DNA of 64,000 bases from NCBI GenBank assembly GCA_035477595.1, contig DATIKM010000046.1, positions 43,732 through 107,731 on the forward strand, written 5' to 3'. The notes below the pieces were generated by a model. That model made no database searches and was not told where the DNA came from. It saw nothing but the letters and a program-made list of their open reading frames with translations. The translations under genes and the position numbers were made by a program. Position 1 is the first letter of the stretch. Every line of letters begins with the position of its first letter. Below are positions 26,156-34,542 of this stretch, one piece after another. Source of the stretch: DATIKM01 sp035477595 (GTDB taxonomy: Bacteria > Armatimonadota > Chthonomonadetes > Chthonomonadales > CAJBBX01).

Positions 26156-27343
26156 CTAGCGCGAGGCCGACTCTGGGGATGCCGTCGCCGGCGGCGCCGC
26201 GCGCGGGATGAACTGCGTGGCCGCGAGGGAAACGAGGGCCACCCCGATGCCGATGGCGAAGGGGATGCGGTAGTCGCCCGTGAGGCTCCAGAGCATGCCG
26301 CCCGTCACGGGCACGAGCACGGCTGCCACGTGGTTCATCGTGGTGCCCATGGCGAGGCTGGGTGTCAGCTCGGCCTTGTCCGCGATGCGGTTGAGGTAGG
26401 TGGTGATTGCCACGCCGAAGCCGAAGAGCAGGTTGTCCAGTGCGAACAGGGCGTACAGCATGCTCACGTCGCGCGTGGTGGCGTAGCCCCAGAAGACGCC
26501 CACGATCGCCACGTAGTATACGGTGAGCATGCGTCGCTCGCCCAGGCGGTCCACCATGCGGCCGATCATGGGCACGCACACCGCCGACACGGCGGCGTTC
26601 AGCAGCGCGAGGTTCAGCATCGTCGTTACGTCGGCGCCGTAGACGGCGATCAGGACGAAGGAGGCGAAGGTGCCGAACACCTGCCGCCGGCAGCCTTCGA
26701 GGAACGTCAGGCCGTAGTAGAGGCCGTAGCGCCTGCGGAACACGATGGGCCGCCGCTCTACACCCGACGCCCGATCCGAGAGGCGGAAGGCCAGCCAGCT
26801 CGCCACCATGATCATGGCGCCCGACAGAGCGAACAGCGCCTCGTAGGAGGCAAACGGCTTAACCGCGCGCGTAAAGAGAAGGGCCGTGAGGACCGCCAGG
26901 GCACCGACGCCCGCCATCCTGCCCAGGTGCCGTCCGCCCTCCTGGTGGCGCGCCAGCGAGAGGGTGATGGCCGCCTGCACCGACGACCACAGGTGGAAGC
27001 CGGTCGACCAGAGCACGCTGAGACCGACCAGAGCCCAGTAGCTCGGCGCCAGGCCCGTGGCCGCCATGCCGACGGCGCAGAGGCCGAGCGCCACGCCGGC
27101 CAGGCGGGCCTCCGCGAGCGCGACAAGCGTGCCGGCGAGCAGTGCCGTGAGGAGGCCAGGCGTCTCGCGGAGCGACTCCAGTATCCCGAGTTGCTCTGGG
27201 CCGCCGTGCATCACCTCGCGGAAGAAGTTATGGAAGATGCCGTTGTAGACCGCGAACCCGAAGCTGAAGCAGAAGACGAGGACCGTGAACACTCGCCAGT
27301 CGCGCCGGGCGCCCGCCTCGTCGAGAGCTTCGTGCGGGGTCAT
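26156..27343 (-). CDS. MFS transporter
   Basis: 395 aa from the ATG at 27343, which has AGGTGA upstream. About 12 hydrophobic helices are visible, starting RVFTVLVFCFSFGFAVYNGI. An MFS-like loop GRMVDRLGERRMLTVYY follows the central cytoplasmic region, and there is a late GTTMNHVAAVLVPVTGGMLW. The gene is divergent from the cyclase gene across only 61 bp and convergent with the heptose kinase. The substrate cannot be told. An efflux or sugar exporter role is only speculation. Confidence 0.8.
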   Translation of the reverse strand: MTPHEALDEAGARRDWRVFTVLVFCFSFGFAVYNGIFHNFFREVMHGGPEQLGILESLRETPGLLTALLAGTLVALAEARLAGVALGLCAVGMAATGLAPSYWALVGLSVLWSTGFHLWSSVQAAITLSLARHQEGGRHLGRMAGVGALAVLTALLFTRAVKPFASYEALFALSGAMIMVASWLAFRLSDRASGVERRPIVFRRRYGLYYGLTFLEGCRRQVFGTFASFVLIAVYGADVTTMLNLALLNAAVSAVCVPMIGRMVDRLGERRMLTVYYVAIVGVFWGYATTRDVSMLYALFALDNLLFGFGVAITTYLNRIADKAELTPSLAMGTTMNHVAAVLVPVTGGMLWSLTGDYRIPFAIGIGVALVSLAATQFIPRAAPPATASPESASR

Positions 27344-27404
27344 GGGTTCACCTGAGCGTGGATCGCCGGGGAGAGTGCGGAATCTCTGGCAGGGAGGGCA
27401 GCCG

Positions 27405-29258
27405 ATGCGCATCGAGACGCGAGCCAGGTTCGCCGCGCCTCGAGACTCGGTGTGGGACCTGCTCGCGAGCACCGACCGTCTGAACCGCGAGCTGGGCCTG
27501 CCGCCGGTGCAGTATACCTTCGCGCCGCGCCTGCACGGCGGCACGGAGGTGCGCGGCGCCATCCGCGTGGGCCCGCTGACCCTCTCCTACGACGAGGAAC
27601 CCTTCGAGTGGGTGCGGCCCGCGTGGCTGTCGGAGCGCCGCGTCTTCCGCAACGGTCCGATCCGGGGCTTCGCGGTGCGGGTCGACCTCGAGGACGCTCC
27701 GAGTGGCGGCTGCGTGGCGCGCCTCGCGGCGCATGTTGAGCCGCGCTCGCTGCTTTGGCGGCCCGTGGCGCGCCTCGCGGCCCGGAAGCTGGTGCGCGAC
27801 TTCCGGTCGGTCTGCGCTGCGTTCGACCAATGGCTCGCGGGCCGGAGTGCCACGCCCTACCCGCGCCGTGCAGGCCGGCCTCCCGCCGACCTGGGGCGCC
27901 TGGCCGAAGCCTGCGCGCGCCTGGCCGCCGACGGGGTGAGCGCCGACCTCGTGGAGATGCTGCGCCGGCATGTCGCGGAGGCGCCCGCGGAGGACCTCTC
28001 ACTGCTCCGGCCCTTCGAGCTCGCGGACCGCTGGAGACGGAACCGCTTCGAGGTGCTGCGGGCGCTGCTGGCCGCCGCCAGCCCGAACGTGGGCATGCTG
28101 GACCTGCGCTGGCGGACGCTCTGCCCGTACTGCCGGGCCGACTCGTCGCCAGCCCGCCGGCTCGGCGAGCTGGAGTCCCGCGTCCACTGCCAGGCGTGCG
28201 ACATCCGCTACGATGCGACCTTCGACCGTTCCGTCGAGGTCTGCTTCGCCGTGACGGCCGCCATCCGCCCGACGGTGACGGGGATACACTGCATTGGGGG
28301 TCCTGGCAACGCCGACCATGTGGCGGCTCAGTGGATCGCCCGGCCCGGCGAGACGCGCCACCTTCGCCCGCTGCCGCCTCCGGGCGGCTATCGCCTCGTG
28401 AGCGTCATGTGCGATGGCAGCGCCGACGTGGGCCTGGGCCCCGACAGCGAGGGCCTGGTCGTGGAAGTGACGCCGGGCGACGCTGGCCGGCCCCACCTAC
28501 GGCTCGGGGTAGGCGGCGGCGCGGGCGCTGCTCGGCTCGCGAACAGCGCCTCGGAAGCCGTGGTCGTGCGCCTCGAATCGCGCGCCTGGGTGGGCGACGC
28601 GGCGACGGCGGCCCTGGTCACGTCGCTTCCGGAGTTCCGCTACCGGTTCGGATCGGAGGTGCTCTCACCGGATGTGGAGATCGCCGTGGAGCAGGTCTCG
28701 ATCCTCTTCAGCGATCTGAGGGGCTCGACCCGCATGTACCGGGAGCGCGGCGACGCCCCCTCCTACCGCGCCGTGCGCGACTACTTCGGCTGGATGGGCG
28801 CTGTCATCGGGCGCCACGCGGGCGGGGTGGTGAAGACGATCGGCGATGCGGTGATGGCGGTGTTCCGGGACCCGGCCGATGCGCTCTCGGCCGCGCTGGA
28901 CATTCAGCGCGAGGCGCCAGCCGCAGTCCCGGGCCTGCGCATAAAACTGGCGGTCCATAGCGGGCCTGCCATCGCGGTGAACGCCAACGGTGTGCTGGAC
29001 TACTTCGGGCAGACGGTCAACCTGGCCTCGCAGCTCGAGCGACACAGCAGCGGCGGCGATGTGGTTCTGGCAGAGGGGGCCCTGCGGGACGCCCGCACGG
29101 CGGAGCGGGCCGCCGCGTCCTGGGTCATTGCGGAACGGTTTGTGGCCCGGGTGCCGGGCATCGACGAGGACCTGGCACTCCTGCGTCTGCGCGTCAAAGA
29201 CGTGGCGCCGGCGCCCTCTGAGGCGCCGGCGCTGGCGGCGGAGTCCGGCCGGAGCTAG
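27405..29258 (+). CDS. Class III adenylate/guanylate cyclase with SRPBCC and zinc-ribbon (DUF5939-type) N-terminus
   Basis: 617 aa from the ATG at 27405 (AGGGAGGG upstream). The N-terminal ~150 aa are a START/SRPBCC-like domain (RIETRARFAAPRDSVWDLLA). A helical region follows, then a zinc-ribbon CPYC ... CQAC (about 240-270) and a beta domain typical of DUF5939 cyclases. The catalytic domain starts about residue 425. Metal aspartates are D437 (LFSDLRGSTRM) and D481 (KTIGDAVMAVF), and K477 is compatible with ATP use. The transition-state Asn is present (N539), but the Arg four residues later is Gln (Q543 in NLASQLE), which could lower activity. The protein has no membrane segment. Confidence 0.82.
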   Translation: MRIETRARFAAPRDSVWDLLASTDRLNRELGLPPVQYTFAPRLHGGTEVRGAIRVGPLTLSYDEEPFEWVRPAWLSERRVFRNGPIRGFAVRVDLEDAPSGGCVARLAAHVEPRSLLWRPVARLAARKLVRDFRSVCAAFDQWLAGRSATPYPRRAGRPPADLGRLAEACARLAADGVSADLVEMLRRHVAEAPAEDLSLLRPFELADRWRRNRFEVLRALLAAASPNVGMLDLRWRTLCPYCRADSSPARRLGELESRVHCQACDIRYDATFDRSVEVCFAVTAAIRPTVTGIHCIGGPGNADHVAAQWIARPGETRHLRPLPPPGGYRLVSVMCDGSADVGLGPDSEGLVVEVTPGDAGRPHLRLGVGGGAGAARLANSASEAVVVRLESRAWVGDAATAALVTSLPEFRYRFGSEVLSPDVEIAVEQVSILFSDLRGSTRMYRERGDAPSYRAVRDYFGWMGAVIGRHAGGVVKTIGDAVMAVFRDPADALSAALDIQREAPAAVPGLRIKLAVHSGPAIAVNANGVLDYFGQTVNLASQLERHSSGGDVVLAEGALRDARTAERAAASWVIAERFVARVPGIDEDLALLRLRVKDVAPAPSEAPALAAESGRS

Positions 29259-29767
29259 TGCACGGCCCTCTCGCCGCCTCCGGCGGGTGGCAGGGAGGCG
29301 CGCTGCTCGCCCGCCGGCGTGACCGAGGCGCTCCGGCTACGCATCATTTCGCGCATGTATGCCATTTCCTCCGGCGTGATGGGCTGCCTGGCCCACTCTC
29401 GCACGGCGATGTCCTGTGGCGTCAGCCCTCCGCCCAGGATCGCGTGGCTGTTCAGGCGCAGCACCCCCACGCCGTAGATGCCCAGGTACATGACGATCGT
29501 GGCGCGCATCATGCTGTGGACGAAGGCCGGGCGGGATCGGCGCGCCCACTCGAGCACGATCAGCGGCCCTGCCACCAGCAACGCTTTGGCGGCGATGAAC
29601 ACCAGGACCCCTTGCTCGAGGTAGTGGTTCATCAACGGATTGCCCTCGGTGGCCAGGCCGGTAGTAACAAGCCAGATTGTCGTCACCAGGTCGGCCGTGC
29701 AGATGGCGACCAGGACCCAGCTCTCCTTCGCGATGCGCGCCATGCGGACCCGTCTCCCACACGCCAT
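29255..29767 (-). CDS. Small membrane protein, DUF5658-like
   Basis: About 170 aa. Hydrophobic stretches include VLVAICTADLVTTIWLVTTG, VLVFIAAKALLVAGPLIVL and ATIVMYLGIYGVGVLRLNSH. The pattern DLxTTxWLV...EGNPLMNHYL resembles DUF5658 proteins. The ATG at 29767 has GGAAGAA nearby, while a later ATG at 29743 is equally possible. The C-terminus is cytoplasmic-looking (PEEMAYMREMMRS). The stop shares CTAG with the convergent cyclase stop. No function is known. Confidence 0.65.
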   Translation of the reverse strand: MACGRRVRMARIAKESWVLVAICTADLVTTIWLVTTGLATEGNPLMNHYLEQGVLVFIAAKALLVAGPLIVLEWARRSRPAFVHSMMRATIVMYLGIYGVGVLRLNSHAILGGGLTPQDIAVREWARQPITPEEMAYMREMMRSRSASVTPAGEQRASLPPAGGGERAVH

Positions 29768-29941
29768 TTGTACGGGTTCTTCCACAGGCACGCGTCGGTC
29801 CTAACCACCCAGTACCGGGGGGCGCGTGTCGCAGTCTGGCAGGCAGCGCCTGCTTCACGCGCGCCAGGAAGCGCGGCGGCCAGGGGTGGGACATGGGCAG
29901 CCGGGCGCCAGCAGTCCAGCGGCGCGCCGATCCCCAGACAC

Positions 29942-29982
29942 GCGACGGGGCGAGGGCCAACCATCGGCCCTCGCCCCGTCGC
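29942..29982 (-). terminator. Hairpin terminator after the first oxidoreductase gene
   Basis: A 17-bp perfect stem (arms 29942-29958 and 29966-29982, starting GCGACGGGGCGAGGGCC) with a 7-nt loop lies 24 bp beyond the stop at 30007. No U-run follows. The rest of 29768-30006 shows no gene. Confidence 0.55.
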
Positions 29983-30006
29983 TCAGCGGATGCGTCTCTT
30001 CGTTGG

Positions 30007-31344
30007 CTATGCCGTCATCTGGCGCGTCCTGGGGTCGAAGGTGACCGTCCTGGTCATGCGGTACGCCGTCTCCGCCATGCTGACCATCACCTGGACGCGT
30101 GCAGCCAGGTCGATTCCCGCGGTGGGCGTCCTGCCGGTGCGGATGCAGTCCACGAAGTCCTTCTGGTGGACGTCCAGGCGCTCGCCCTCGCCCTCGACGG
30201 GCAGGTTACCGCCCTCGATCTCGTCAGCCCACACGCGCTCCGGCCGGACATCTACGCCGGCGCCGCCGAAGAAGAGGGTCCCCTTGGTCCCGCGGATCAT
30301 GTCCTGCCAGCCCTGTTCGTTGATCGTCGAGCCGAGCAGCATGATGGAGCAGTTCTCGTGGAAGTCCGCGACCAGGTTGGTGAAGTCCGGCACCTCGCGG
30401 TCGGGCCCGTTGGTGACCGGGCTCGTCCTCTGAACGAAGATGCCCCCCAGCGAGGCCACACGGCTCGGCCAGCCCCCTTCGCCCGTGGTAGGCAGGTTCA
30501 TGGCGATGACAAGCGGGTGCAGGCGGTGCGGGAAGAGGTCGCCCACGATCCCGGTTCCGTAGGCCCAGTACTTGCGCCAACGGAAGAAGCGGTCCGGGCA
30601 CCACTGGGCGGGTTCGGTGCCGCGTCGGAAAACATCCCAGTTGATGAAGTTGTCGCCCGTAGCACTCGGCCCGGCGCCTTCATCGATGGCGTAGTAGTTC
30701 CACTCGCCTTCCCTGCTGTTGCGACAGAAGCTGCCCTGCCCCATGATGGCATGGCCGATCTTGCCATCGGCGACCGCTTTGCGGGCCACGTGCCACTTCG
30801 GGTCGGAGCAGCCCTGCGAACCCACCTGCAGCACGCGCTGGGTTCGCTTGCAGGTGTCGTAGATGCGGAAGGTCTCCTCGATGGTTCGGCAGAGCGGCTT
30901 CTCCACGTAGACGTGCTTGCCGGCTTCCATGGCCGCCGTCGTGATCGGCTCGTGCCAGTTGTCGGCGGTGGATATCCAGACGGCATCGATCTCCCTGACC
31001 TCGAGGAGCCTGCGATAGTCGTCGAACCCTCTGGCCTCGGGCAGGTTGAGAAGCTCTCGGGCGAGGCGCGTCCGCCGGTTGTAGATGTCGCAGACGGCTA
31101 TGTTCTCTACGTTGAAGGCGGCTGCGTTCTCCTGCAACATGCGGATGTGCGCCAGGCCCTGCCCGCCCACACCCACGTGGCCGGCCCGGATGCGGTCGTT
31201 CGCCCCGATGACGCGCGGGGGGGCAAGCGCGTAGACGGAGCTCTTCGCGACGCTGGCAACCGCCACGGTGGCGGCGGCAGTGACCGCCGCGTCGCGCAGG
31301 AACTCGCGCCGCGAGCTTCTGCGTGTGTCGTCGTTCTGGTTCAT
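30007..31344 (-). CDS. Tat-exported Gfo/Idh/MocA-family oxidoreductase (downstream copy)
   Basis: 445 aa from the ATG at 31344 (AAGGAG upstream). The Tat signal is SSRREFLRDAAVTAAATVAV. The Rossmann glycine motif is VGVGGQGLAHIRML, and the EKPL motif that closes the NAD(P) site is present (VYVEKPLCRTIEE). The C-terminal substrate domain has INWDVFRRG and GDLFPHRLHPLVIAMN. These enzymes oxidise or reduce sugars with bound cofactor. Its tandem partner is at 31504. The 159-bp spacer between them holds two GC-rich inverted repeats (CGCCGCCGG / CCGGCGGCG at 31373-31400 and another near 31407) and no gene. Confidence 0.85.
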   Translation of the reverse strand: MNQNDDTRRSSRREFLRDAAVTAAATVAVASVAKSSVYALAPPRVIGANDRIRAGHVGVGGQGLAHIRMLQENAAAFNVENIAVCDIYNRRTRLARELLNLPEARGFDDYRRLLEVREIDAVWISTADNWHEPITTAAMEAGKHVYVEKPLCRTIEETFRIYDTCKRTQRVLQVGSQGCSDPKWHVARKAVADGKIGHAIMGQGSFCRNSREGEWNYYAIDEGAGPSATGDNFINWDVFRRGTEPAQWCPDRFFRWRKYWAYGTGIVGDLFPHRLHPLVIAMNLPTTGEGGWPSRVASLGGIFVQRTSPVTNGPDREVPDFTNLVADFHENCSIMLLGSTINEQGWQDMIRGTKGTLFFGGAGVDVRPERVWADEIEGGNLPVEGEGERLDVHQKDFVDCIRTGRTPTAGIDLAARVQVMVSMAETAYRMTRTVTFDPRTRQMTA

Positions 31345-31503
31345 CCTCGTGATGCTCCTTCGGGGGCTCGCACGCCGCCGGCCTGGCACGACCGGCGGCG
31401 CTGCCCCGGGCCAAGGGCCCGGCGGATGCGCGACTACAGCTTGAACCACTCCCACAGAGAGGCGGCTGTGCTCACATGGCATCGCGCCGCATGCCGCGTC
31501 GTC

Positions 31504-32799
31504 TCAAGACAGCTCGAACCACTCCCTCTGGAAGGCGATGCGCTGGCCCGTCGTCACGGCCTCGTGCGCCTTCGCCGCGATGACATTGGCACGCAGTCCC
31601 TCGAGCGCGCCGACCAGCGGTCTGCTGTTGGTTCGGACGCTGTTGAGGAACGACTCGCACGCCTGGAAGAGCGCCGTCTTGCTCACGTCGAACCCTTCCT
31701 TGCTCGGCGATCTTCCCTGCGCGAGCAACTGCGTGGAGCCCGCTATGAGCGCGATCCCGGTCTCGTCACCGATCCTGTCCTTGCGGGCCCAGACCTCCCA
31801 GCCCAGAAGGGGAGCGTCTGTCTCCTTGAACATCCACGCACGCTGGTCCTTGATGAGGATGGCGCAGTCGGAGCCGTACAGGACCTCGTAGCTGTCCTCG
31901 AACGAGTTGGCAAGCGTGGCGCTGTAGATAAAGCGAACGTTCCTCGGGAACTCCAGCACGCACTGCACCGTGTCCGGAACCTCCATGCCGTCGGCGGTCC
32001 ACTGGATCGTCGCTCCGAAGCCCTGAACCGCTACGGGGAGCGCCCTCAGGTACCAGGCAGCCACATCCATGCCGTGGATGCCGACCTCGCCGGGAAGGCC
32101 GAGGGAGGTTGCCCTCCTCAACCGCCAGTTAATGGCCCGCTCACGATCCGGCGTGGGCCCGGGGCGCTTCCACGAGCCTTTCCTGTGCCACTGGCCGCGT
32201 CCGCCCACATGCCGGCCGAGTGCGCCCGCGCGCATGAACGTGTACACGTGCGTGTGCTGCATGTTCGTGCGGTACTGAAGGCCGGGCTGAAACACGGTCC
32301 TTGCAGCGGCGCCAGCCTGAGCGATGGCCCGGGCCTCGGCCAGATCGACCGCGAGCGGGGCCTCGCAGTACACATGCTTCCCGGCCTGGAGCGCGTCCAG
32401 TACGATCTGCTTGTGCAGGTGCGTGGGGGTCGCGACGAACACCGCTCTCACGATGGGCATCGCGATGGCCCTGCGGTAGTCCTCCATGAAAGCGGCCCGC
32501 GGGACGATGTCACGCGCGCGCCGCACGAACGCCGGCACCGTGTAGGTGTCGGAGACGGCCCCGACGGTGGCGCCGGGCATACGTGCGAGCGCCTGTAGAA
32601 TCTCGCGCCCCCGAGGGCCCAATCCGATTACGGCGCACATTACGGGCTCGGGACGCGCCGCCGCAGGCGTCGCCGCCGGGCGCGCCTGCGCAAGCACGAT
32701 TTCCTCGGCCGACAGGGCCGCTAGGCCCACGGACGAGAGGGTGACCCCCTTGAGGAAGTCTCGGCGATTGTGGCTGCTGTCGGTCATCGAGTTGTCCAT
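31504..32799 (-). CDS. Tat-exported Gfo/Idh/MocA-family oxidoreductase (upstream copy)
   Basis: 431 aa from the ATG at 32799; the ATG at 32787 is an alternative. The Tat signal is SSHNRRDFLKGVTLSSVGLA. NAD-binding is seen in CAVIGLGPRGREILQALARM, and the EKP motif is modified to CEAPLAVDLAEA (Lys replaced by Ala). In this superfamily that Lys contacts the substrate and cofactor, so catalysis may differ from the downstream copy. GEVGIHGMDVAAWYLRALPV lies in the substrate domain. A -10 element at 32864 could drive both genes. The two copies are diverged paralogues, not a recent duplication. Confidence 0.83.
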   Translation of the reverse strand: MDNSMTDSSHNRRDFLKGVTLSSVGLAALSAEEIVLAQARPAATPAAARPEPVMCAVIGLGPRGREILQALARMPGATVGAVSDTYTVPAFVRRARDIVPRAAFMEDYRRAIAMPIVRAVFVATPTHLHKQIVLDALQAGKHVYCEAPLAVDLAEARAIAQAGAAARTVFQPGLQYRTNMQHTHVYTFMRAGALGRHVGGRGQWHRKGSWKRPGPTPDRERAINWRLRRATSLGLPGEVGIHGMDVAAWYLRALPVAVQGFGATIQWTADGMEVPDTVQCVLEFPRNVRFIYSATLANSFEDSYEVLYGSDCAILIKDQRAWMFKETDAPLLGWEVWARKDRIGDETGIALIAGSTQLLAQGRSPSKEGFDVSKTALFQACESFLNSVRTNSRPLVGALEGLRANVIAAKAHEAVTTGQRIAFQREWFELS

Positions 32800-32863
32800 G
32801 CTCTCCGGCGCCGCCCATATCAGGCGGGCCCATAGGCTGGCCGCGCGGCCGTGTTCGGCTCCA

Positions 32864-32869
32864 ATTATA
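32864..32869 (-). promoter_or_regulatory. Candidate -10 element for the oxidoreductase pair
   Basis: A perfect TATAAT on the minus strand lies about 60 bp before the ATG at 32799, inside a repeated GGCGGGTATA context (GGGTATAGGGCGGGTATAAT). No acceptable -35 hexamer is present. Confidence 0.4.
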
Positions 32870-33110
32870 CCCGCCCTATACCCGCCGCGCCGCGGCACCT
32901 GACGCTTCACTACACCTGACGATTGACGGAGCCCCTGCGTTCGCGGTCCCACCGGCTGACGGGGCCTGACCGCCCCGTTGCGACCGCTCTCATCGGGTCG
33001 CTCCCAGCGCACGGCCCCGGTCTCAGGTCGCCCAGCCCGCGACCGGTGCGTCGCGGGCGCGCTCCGACCAGGGGTCTCGCACAATACCGCAATTCCACCG
33101 ATCCGGCGAC

Positions 33111-33139
33111 TCGACGTATCCCGCAGTCTGTGCTATAGT
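33111..33139 (+). promoter_or_regulatory. Extended -10 promoter for the DUF1559 prepilin gene
   Basis: TCGACG (33111-33116, 4/6 to consensus), a 17-bp spacer, and TATAGT (33134-33139) preceded by TG at the extended -10 position. The predicted leader to the ATG at 33328 is about 180 nt. The rest of the 528-bp gap 32800-33327 shows no gene. GGGGCGCC (33174-33181) and GGCGCCCC (33265-33272) could pair within the leader. Confidence 0.5.
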
Positions 33140-33327
33140 GACCATCGTTCGGAAGTCTGGCAAGGCCACTCCAGGGGCGCCCTCGAGACGTCGGTATCTT
33201 GGGGCGACCGCTGGCATCCCGCGACGGGTCCGCCTGACGAGTGGAGCCAGAGCTGAGTGACCGAGGCGCCCCGCGGCTCCAGGCCCCGGTAGAGCGCCCA
33301 ACTTCCACAGCATGAGGGAGGGGTCCC

Positions 33328-34158
33328 ATGCAGCACAACCGTCGACGCGGTTTCACACTCATCGAGCTGCTCGTCGTCATCGCCATCATCGCGATCCTCG
33401 CGGCTATTCTGTTCCCGGTGTTCGCCCAGGCCCGAGCCAAGGCGCGCCAAACGTCCTGTCTCTCGAACATCAAGCAGATGTCCACCGGGACGCTCGTGTA
33501 TGTGCAGGACTACGACGAGTCGTTCCCTCTCAGCGTGCCGGACGGCGTCCGCGCGTCGTTCACGACGCCCGCCGACCGCACCGCCACCTCGGCCCTCGGC
33601 ATGGCGCGCCGCATGAGCTACTGGTCGAACTCGATACAGCCCTACGTCAGGAACTGGGGCATCTACACCTGTCCCGACCATGAGATCCGCACGGACGTCT
33701 TCGGCGTCAGCGTGGAGGCCTCGCGAGGCGTCGTCATCGGCCTGCTGATGAACGGCTACCTGAACCAGTGGGCCCTGGCCGGCTCGCCGGCCCCCGCCCG
33801 CGTCATCATGTTCTCCGAGGGCATGGGCAAGCAGTCGATGGCGGGCTTCGGCAACGTCATGCCGATCCCATCTTTGGAGGGTTGCGGTTGGGGAAGCGAC
33901 AGGAACTGGATGTTCCGGGCCACCGGCGCGGGCTGCACCAACCAGTGCGGGTTCGGCTTCAACTTCGACCGCACCTGGTGGGTGCACGGCGAGGGCAGTA
34001 ACTACGCTTACATGGACGGCCACACCAGGTGGGTGCGGAACCCGAGCACCCTTTCGCCCTGGGCCGCCGTGGACGCCACGGGCCGGCCTACCAGCCAGTG
34101 GATCAGCGCTACGCCGGGCTGCGCCTGGTACTGGAACTACGGTCCGGTCATCGAGTAG
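33328..34158 (+). CDS. DUF1559-type prepilin-like protein (Armatimonadota style)
   Basis: 276 aa. The short leader MQHNRRRG is followed by FTLIELLVVIAIIAILAAIL, with Gly before the cleavage site and Glu at mature position 5. The following FPVFAQARAKARQTSCLSNI is characteristic of the abundant pilin-like proteins of Armatimonadota and Planctomycetota. The C-terminal H-x(n)-DG end is HGEGSNYAYMDGHTRWV. Cys pairs suggest disulfides. The ATG has GGGAGGGG upstream. Function is not established; these are surface or pseudopilin-like proteins with variable domains. It is not near pilB/pilC but should use the same prepilin peptidase. Confidence 0.88.
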   Translation: MQHNRRRGFTLIELLVVIAIIAILAAILFPVFAQARAKARQTSCLSNIKQMSTGTLVYVQDYDESFPLSVPDGVRASFTTPADRTATSALGMARRMSYWSNSIQPYVRNWGIYTCPDHEIRTDVFGVSVEASRGVVIGLLMNGYLNQWALAGSPAPARVIMFSEGMGKQSMAGFGNVMPIPSLEGCGWGSDRNWMFRATGAGCTNQCGFGFNFDRTWWVHGEGSNYAYMDGHTRWVRNPSTLSPWAAVDATGRPTSQWISATPGCAWYWNYGPVIE

Positions 34159-34171
34159 CCGCAGCGATGCT

Positions 34172-34211
34172 CGGAGGGGCCTGCGGGGCGGCGGTCCGGC
34201 AGGCCCCTCCG
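34172..34211 (+). terminator. Hairpin after the DUF1559 gene
   Basis: A perfect 13-bp stem CGGAGGGGCCTGC / GCAGGCCCCTCCG with a 14-nt loop lies 13 bp after the stop. It has no U-run. The small lipoprotein gene starts 32 bp later, so this may attenuate rather than end transcription. Confidence 0.5.
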
Positions 34212-34243
34212 TCCGAGTCCGACGAGAGAGGAGTCCCAGAGCG

Positions 34244-34465
34244 ATGGTCCATTCAAGACACTGGCTCTCGCTGGTCGCCCTGGCGGCCGCGGCGAGCTTC
34301 CTGGCCGGCTGCAATCGGCCCGACGGTCCGCTGACGGTGCCGGATGCCGAGGCGCCCCCGGGCGCCGCGCGAGCCGGCGTGACCCAGCAGCCTGCGGAGG
34401 GCGGTGCCCAGCCGGCGGCGCCCGCGCCCGGCCAGGCCGAGGCGACCCCTCCGGTCGCCGAATAG
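34244..34465 (+). CDS. Small predicted lipoprotein
   Basis: 73 aa. A signal peptide (HWLSLVALAAAASF) ends in the lipobox LAGC, followed by a Pro/Ala/Gln-rich tail with no fold. The ATG has AGAGAGGAG upstream at good spacing. It follows the DUF1559 prepilin gene on the same strand and may be cotranscribed. No homology is recognised, but the signal peptide, lipobox and ribosome-binding site make it a credible gene. Confidence 0.65.
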   Translation: MVHSRHWLSLVALAAAASFLAGCNRPDGPLTVPDAEAPPGAARAGVTQQPAEGGAQPAAPAPGQAEATPPVAE

Positions 34466-34488
34466 CTTCGCCGCCGTCCCCGCCCGTC

Positions 34489-34538
34489 GCGCCCCGGCCG
34501 CCGCTCTGGCCGGGGCGCTCGCTTGGCTGGGGTTTTTT
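34489..34538 (+). terminator. Intrinsic terminator after the small lipoprotein gene
   Basis: An 11-bp stem GCGCCCCGGCC / GGCCGGGGCGC (34489-34499, 34508-34518) is followed 14 bp later by six T (34533-34538). It separates the lipoprotein gene from the convergent sulfatase-fold gene. Confidence 0.65.
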
Positions 34539-34542
34539 GCGG

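Noticed and set aside
31373..31425. Two GC-rich inverted repeats between the tandem oxidoreductase genes as terminators
   Set aside because: The stems are short or imperfect and lack U-runs. At this GC content such repeats are common by chance, and the genes may be cotranscribed.
29677..32598. A 973-codon open frame on the plus strand opposite the oxidoreductase genes
   Set aside because: It is the antisense of two clear Gfo/Idh/MocA genes. High GC at third positions keeps the opposite strand open. The translation has no domain and no ribosome-binding site.
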